This document shows, piece after piece, positions 36,640-37,876 of a stretch of 37,876 bases of DNA. Numbering within the stretch: the stretch's first letter is position 1; each line of letters opens with the position of its first letter. The notes under the pieces were generated by a model, which was not told where the DNA came from, made no database searches, and saw nothing but the letters and a program-made list of their open reading frames with translations. The translations under genes and the position numbers were made by a program. Source of the stretch: an uncultured bacterium (GTDB lineage Bacteria; Verrucomicrobiota; Kiritimatiellia; CAIKKV01; CAITUY01); contig CAIVSY010000039.1 of NCBI GenBank assembly GCA_903908715.1, positions 1 through 37,876 on the forward strand, in the 5' to 3' direction.

Positions 36640-37876
36640 TCAACCGGTGGTTCCGGAAGGATGGCGAACGGGAAGATACTGCCGCAATACCCACGCCAGC
36701 CACTCCTGTTCCTCCCGGCTGCGGTTGGAGAGAATGCCGGTTTTCTGCCCGCTCCGGGAAATGAACTGGAGTTCCATTACGGGCCGATGGTTCACCTCCA
36801 CCCCGCTGGGCCCGACCCGGATGGTCTCGATCTCGGCCAGTTGCAACCGCCGTTCCTTCGTGCCGAAAGGCCCCATCGAACGGCAGGCGAGGACATCGTT
36901 GACCACGGCCAGCAGGACCCGGCGCCGGGCCATCTGGATTGAACCGAAAAGCAGTCCCAGGCCAATGGCCCAGAACAGGAGCAGGAACAGGCATGCGGGC
37001 AATGGCGCCTTCCCCTGCAGCATCGCCAGGGTGAAGACAACCATGAACCCGTTCCAGAACAGGCTGAAGAAGAACAATCCCTGACTGCCCTTCCACAATC
37101 CTCTCGGCGGAACGGAGATGGCCAGCCCGTTCCGTTCCCTCCGGAGCGTGATATCCGTCCCGGCAGGCATGGGAACCTCCACATCCTCCACCGCCTTGCC
37201 GGCCTCGCTCTCGACCACTTCCACAGCCGGAGCGTCTGTCTCCAGAACACTCGACGGGTTTCCCGCAGGCAGGGCGGAGGCAAGCTTGTCGGCTAATGAC
37301 CGCAACAGTTCCGCCGGGTAGCCCGGCACAAGCAGGAACGGTGCGCCACCCTGCATTTCCGCCTTGAGAAAGGCAAGATCCCGGGCAATGGTTTGCTGCC
37401 TTCCCCGGTTGTCCGTTACGGGAATTCCGCCCTTTTCCACAATCAGCCGCAGGACCTGTTCGGTTTTCCGGCAGCGCCGCAGGGGGATGACGCCCATCCG
37501 CTCAATGGCGCATATCCGGCCATTTCCCACCGAAACTTCCGAGTGCGTCCCATTGCCAAGAATGGCCAGGCCCGCACCGAGGAATCCAAAGCCCGCCGCA
37601 ACACCAGGAAGGCCCAGCAGTCCAAAGCCGATCCCGAGCCACCGTCCAACGCCGGTGCTACGCAGTCCGGAGGCAATCGGACCCCACATCCAGAAAAACA
37701 TAAACACCGTCACGAACAACCCGAACGCTATCGGCACCCAGCCCAACCGCCTCATCTTGCCGAGATTACGGCGCGGCAGGATATAACGGACCACGTTCAG
37801 CCCGTCACGGACCATGCGGATATCCCCCATCCAGCTTTCCTGCTCCAATCCGGGAAATGCATTCAGTTTGTCATGC
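36640..37876 (-). CDS. membrane protein with C-terminal bPH-like domain (5' end may be outside window)
   Basis: From ATG 37828-37830 (AGGAAA 6 nt upstream) the product is 396 residues; however, the frame stays open through a TTG at 37848 to the window edge with protein-like sequence (NAFPGLEQESW), so the true start may be further right. Two pairs of hydrophobic segments occur at about residues 35-95 and 255-305 (numbering from 37830, approximate). The last ~80 residues (LACRSMGPFGTKERRLQLAEIETIRVG) resemble a bacterial pleckstrin-homology-like domain. Function unknown. It converges with lacZ. Confidence 0.7.
   Translation of the reverse strand, partial: HDKLNAFPGLEQESWMGDIRMVRDGLNVVRYILPRRNLGKMRRLGWVPIAFGLFVTVFMFFWMWGPIASGLRSTGVGRWLGIGFGLLGLPGVAAGFGFLGAGLAILGNGTHSEVSVGNGRICAIERMGVIPLRRCRKTEQVLRLIVEKGGIPVTDNRGRQQTIARDLAFLKAEMQGGAPFLLVPGYPAELLRSLADKLASALPAGNPSSVLETDAPAVEVVESEAGKAVEDVEVPMPAGTDITLRRERNGLAISVPPRGLWKGSQGLFFFSLFWNGFMVVFTLAMLQGKAPLPACLFLLLFWAIGLGLLFGSIQMARRRVLLAVVNDVLACRSMGPFGTKERRLQLAEIETIRVGPSGVEVNHRPVMELQFISRSGQKTGILSNRSREEQEWLAWVLRQYLPVRHPSGTTG

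Overview
The window is GC-rich DNA from a Gram-negative, probably anaerobic, polysaccharide-degrading bacterium. A PVC-superphylum lineage (Kiritimatiellota, Verrucomicrobiota or Lentisphaerota) is my best guess. The reasons are a GH78 rhamnosidase, a LacZ-type GH2 enzyme, two Cys-type sulfatases with an oxygen-independent radical-SAM sulfatase-maturating enzyme, a URO-D-like protein in a sugar context, and short tandem repeats of the TGTGGTC type. No rRNA or other taxonomic marker gene is present, so this placement is inference.

Layout. Almost everything from 32167 down to 1 is on the minus strand. Read in the direction of transcription (high to low coordinates), it holds: a URO-D-like enzyme (31040-32167); an OFA-type MFS transporter and thiL (29730-30974, 28699-29697); a GAF/PAS/PAS histidine kinase with a FixJ-like regulator and a lone receiver (28556-25187); DUF202, DUF1622 and a small membrane protein (25158-23959); the maturase and two sulfatases (23955-18545); a 30-residue membrane mini-protein (18361-18453); and a long set of secreted, lipoprotein, inner-membrane and outer-membrane proteins (18274-1823). 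That last set includes a SulP anion transporter, an OprP-like porin, an Omp85-like barrel, a DUF4105 protein and a lipoprotein alpha/beta hydrolase. At the left end is the N-terminal part of a GH78 alpha-L-rhamnosidase (1-1280), missed by simple ORF calling because its stop lies outside the window. The only plus-strand genes are an AraC-type regulator (32284-33150) and lacZ (33506-36607). A bPH-like membrane protein (36640-37876) converges on lacZ and may run off the right edge.

How the genes may work together. The 25.2-1.8 kb block looks like one sulfatase and cell-envelope programme: maturase plus two sulfatases, an anion transporter for sulfate, and about ten exported proteins of unknown role. 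The kinase and regulators immediately upstream are candidate controllers. The URO-D, AraC and lacZ genes form a second, divergently arranged sugar module. Most genes are tightly spaced or overlap, and most have clear Shine-Dalgarno sequences.

Most interesting non-gene signals. (1) A leader of about 270 nt upstream of lacZ, behind a TGGACA/TATAAT promoter, with nested inverted repeats that begin at the predicted transcription start. (2) An araC promoter whose predicted start falls on the ATG, implying a leaderless mRNA. (3) A 7-bp tandem repeat that forms the whole MFS-thiL junction and has also entered thiL in frame. (4) A decayed second thiL 3' end at about 1.4-1.56 kb. (5) A tiny ORF copying the C-terminus of a gene on the other side of the sulfatase block.
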